Assembly: GCA_017615495.1 (NCBI GenBank)
Contig: JAGAAA010000054.1
Span: 1-16,224, forward strand
DNA length: 16,224 nt
Direction: 5' to 3'
Origin: Clostridia bacterium
Lineage (GTDB): Bacteria > Bacillota > Clostridia > Christensenellales > CAG-1252
A program made the translations under genes and the position numbers. How positions within the stretch are numbered: position 1 is the first letter of the stretch; each line of letters begins with the position of its first letter. Of the stretch, positions 14,916 to 16,224 are shown in pieces. The notes below the pieces were generated by a model, which was not told the DNA's origin, searched no databases, and saw nothing but the letters and a program-made list of their open reading frames with translations.

Positions 14916-15551
14916 ATGAAAAAACCTCTTCCCAAACTTTTATCGCTCTTTTTGAGCTTTTTGAAGATCGGCGCCTTTACCTTCGGCGGCGGCTACGCGA
15001 TGATCGCTCTTTTGGAGAGCGAATTCGTTTCGCGCAAAAAGTGGCTCGAGAAGGAAGAGTTTTTGGATATGCTCGGCATTGCGGAAAGCACGCCTGGTCC
15101 GATCGCGGTCAACACCGCCACCTATATCGGCTACAAAGTAGCGGGGGTGCTTGGCGCGCTTCTTTCCACGTTGGCGGTGTGCTTGCCCGCTTTTGTGATC
15201 ATCTTCGTCATTTCGCTTTTCTTCGATAAGTTCCTTTCCTTAACGTACGTTGGGTACGCTTTCCGCGGCGTTCAGGTCGCCGTGGTTTATTTGATCGGAT
15301 CGGCGGGCGTCAAGGTGCTGAAAGGGCTCAAAAGAAACGTCTTTTCCATCGTGCTTGCCTGCGTCGTTTTCGTCGCGTTTATCGTGCTGTCGCTGTTTGC
15401 GGTCAAGTTTTCCACCGTATTTTATATTTTGATCGCGGGGGCGCTTGGTTTGACGCTTTATTTTATCGGTCGGATCCGTAAAGAAAAAGCAGAGCCGCAA
15501 AAGATGGAAGAAACCCCCGAAGAAAGTTCGGAAAAGGAGGGAGAGCAATGA
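14916..15551 (+). CDS. Chromate transporter family protein, short form (first subunit)
   Basis: A 211-residue protein with one CHR domain and about six hydrophobic segments. The family signatures FGGGYAM (23-29) and ESTPGPIAVN (57-66) are intact. After the last membrane segment comes a highly charged cytosolic tail (about 187-211, KEKAEPQKMEETPEESSEKEGEQ-like), which is longer than needed for the fold. Short-chain CHR proteins of Bacillota occur as adjacent pairs and, where tested, both are needed for chromate efflux. In anaerobes the natural anion may differ. The ATG at 14916 is chosen because it lies just after the -10 box and begins the typical MKKPLPKLLSLFLSFLKIG opening. The next gene overlaps by four bases (ATGA). 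Confidence 0.9.
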   Translation: MKKPLPKLLSLFLSFLKIGAFTFGGGYAMIALLESEFVSRKKWLEKEEFLDMLGIAESTPGPIAVNTATYIGYKVAGVLGALLSTLAVCLPAFVIIFVISLFFDKFLSLTYVGYAFRGVQVAVVYLIGSAGVKVLKGLKRNVFSIVLACVVFVAFIVLSLFAVKFSTVFYILIAGALGLTLYFIGRIRKEKAEPQKMEETPEESSEKEGEQ

Positions 15552-16123
15552 TCTACCTGACCCTTTTCCTTGTATTTCTTGAGATCGGCGCGGTGTCTTT
15601 CGGCGGCGGCTACGGCATGATCCCGATGATGCGGGACGCCTGCTTGTCGCACGGCTTTTTGACCGAAGAGCAGTTTATGGACTTTATCGCGGTGGCGGAA
15701 AGCACGCCGGGCCCCATCGCCGTCAATATGGCGACCTTTATCGGTTCGTCGCAGGGCGGCTTCCTCGGCGCTTTGCTTGCTACGTTAGGCGTTGTGTTAC
15801 CCGCGTTTTTGATCATCCTTTTGATTGCCGCCGTGCTTAAAAACCTTTTGAAGTACGAGGGGGTACAGGGCTTTTTGTTCGGCGTGCGGCCCGCAGTCGC
15901 CGCCTTGATCCTCGCTACCGCCGTTACGATGGGGCTAAAGAGCCTTTTCGGCGTCGGCAACGTGCGTAGTGAATTCGTTTTCAACTACAAAGGGCTTATC
16001 ATCCTTGGAGTTTTGGTCGCCATAGGGCTTGGCAGCAAGTACCTTTTGAAGAAAAAGGCGTCGCCCATCGTAATGATCCTTTTATCCGCCGGGCTGGGGA
16101 TGCTCCTCTACGGCGTGTTTTAA
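15548..16123 (+). CDS. Chromate transporter family protein, short form (second subunit)
   Basis: A 191-residue protein with a single CHR domain: FGGGYGM (18-24), ESTPGPIAVN (51-60), and about six hydrophobic segments ending near the C-terminus. It is clearly homologous to the preceding gene, with the same motifs at the same spacing, so the pair presumably arose by duplication and forms a two-subunit transporter with opposed topology, as proposed for short-chain CHR pairs. AAGGAGGG (15534-15541) six bases upstream of the ATG and the four-base overlap with the first gene show translational coupling. Its substrate cannot be read from sequence. Confidence 0.9.
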   Translation: MIYLTLFLVFLEIGAVSFGGGYGMIPMMRDACLSHGFLTEEQFMDFIAVAESTPGPIAVNMATFIGSSQGGFLGALLATLGVVLPAFLIILLIAAVLKNLLKYEGVQGFLFGVRPAVAALILATAVTMGLKSLFGVGNVRSEFVFNYKGLIILGVLVAIGLGSKYLLKKKASPIVMILLSAGLGMLLYGVF

Positions 16124-16148
16124 CGAGCGCAATTAAGGGCGTATCTGC

Positions 16149-16224
16149 TTTGCTGCCAACACCCCAAAAAATCTTTTGATTTTTCGGGGACCCCAACGGC
16201 AGCTGATAACTGCAAGGCGGCAAA
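16149..16224. repeat. Structured palindromic intergenic sequence at the window edge
   Basis: Nested inverted repeats: GCTGCC (16152-16157) with GGCAGC (16198-16203), CCCC (16162-16165) with GGGG (16186-16189), and AAAAATC (16167-16173) with GATTTTT (16178-16184) around TTTT. Alternatively TTTGCTGCC (16149-16157) pairs with GGCGGCAAA (16216-16224). There is no T-run after the hairpin on the plus strand, so it is not a standard terminator. It could be a repeated palindromic element or part of a leader of a gene beyond the edge; the element may continue outside the window. Confidence 0.5.

Noticed and set aside
16162..16189. Terminator for the chromate-transporter pair
   Set aside because: The stem is convincing, but no T-run follows on the plus strand, so I list it as a structured repeat instead. 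Factor-dependent termination cannot be judged from sequence.
1..16224. Mobile elements, CRISPR arrays, tRNA or rRNA genes
   Set aside because: I saw no transposase or integrase motifs, no regularly spaced direct repeats and no tRNA-like or rRNA-like sequence in the window.

Overview
The window looks like a chromosomal segment of a Gram-positive (Bacillota), probably clostridial, bacterium of moderate GC content. The evidence is the gene order dGTPase-like, dnaG, rpoD, trmK, Nif3-like, zinc-ribbon protein; strong AGGAGG-type ribosome binding sites; sigma-70/SigA type promoters (TTGACA / TATAAT); intrinsic terminators; lipoprotein and Ig-like surface repeats; and a yybP-ykoY riboswitch. I cannot name genus or species.

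Left block (1-7111, plus strand): a tightly packed macromolecular-synthesis operon. It holds the C-terminal part of an HD-domain dGTPase-like protein (cut by the window edge), DNA primase DnaG, the housekeeping sigma factor RpoD/SigA, tRNA (adenine-22-N1) methyltransferase TrmK, a Nif3-family dinuclear metal protein, a coiled-coil C4 zinc-ribbon protein, and a PutP-type sodium/solute symporter. Genes overlap or are separated by no more than 15 bases, and the run ends at a strong bidirectional terminator.

Middle block (7127-12146, minus strand): first a stand-alone membrane-anchored metallophosphoesterase with its own promoter. Next is a two-gene operon read from a perfect-consensus promoter at 12164-12192. 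Its first gene is the most unusual object in the window: a 953-residue single reading frame that joins a complete archaeal-type cofactor-independent phosphoglycerate mutase / proposed homoserine kinase domain to an acidic linker, one transmembrane helix and a ~465-residue predicted extracellular beta-rich region. Its second gene is a pyridoxal/pyridoxamine kinase, followed by a terminator.

Right block (12212-16224, plus strand): divergent from the fusion gene lies a lipoprotein with five Ig-like (Big_3-like) repeats. Its -10 box sits so close to the start codon that the mRNA should be leaderless. After it come a yybP-ykoY (manganese) riboswitch with a clear terminator platform controlling a CaCA-family cation exchanger, then a pair of short-chain chromate-transporter family genes (also apparently leaderless), and finally a structured palindromic sequence running to the window edge.

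The genes look chromosomal. I see no transposase, integrase, phage, plasmid, CRISPR, tRNA or rRNA element. The points most worth following up are the cytosolic-enzyme/cell-surface fusion, the two leaderless promoters, the divergent promoter with a perfect dyad between its start sites, and the riboswitch-exchanger pairing.
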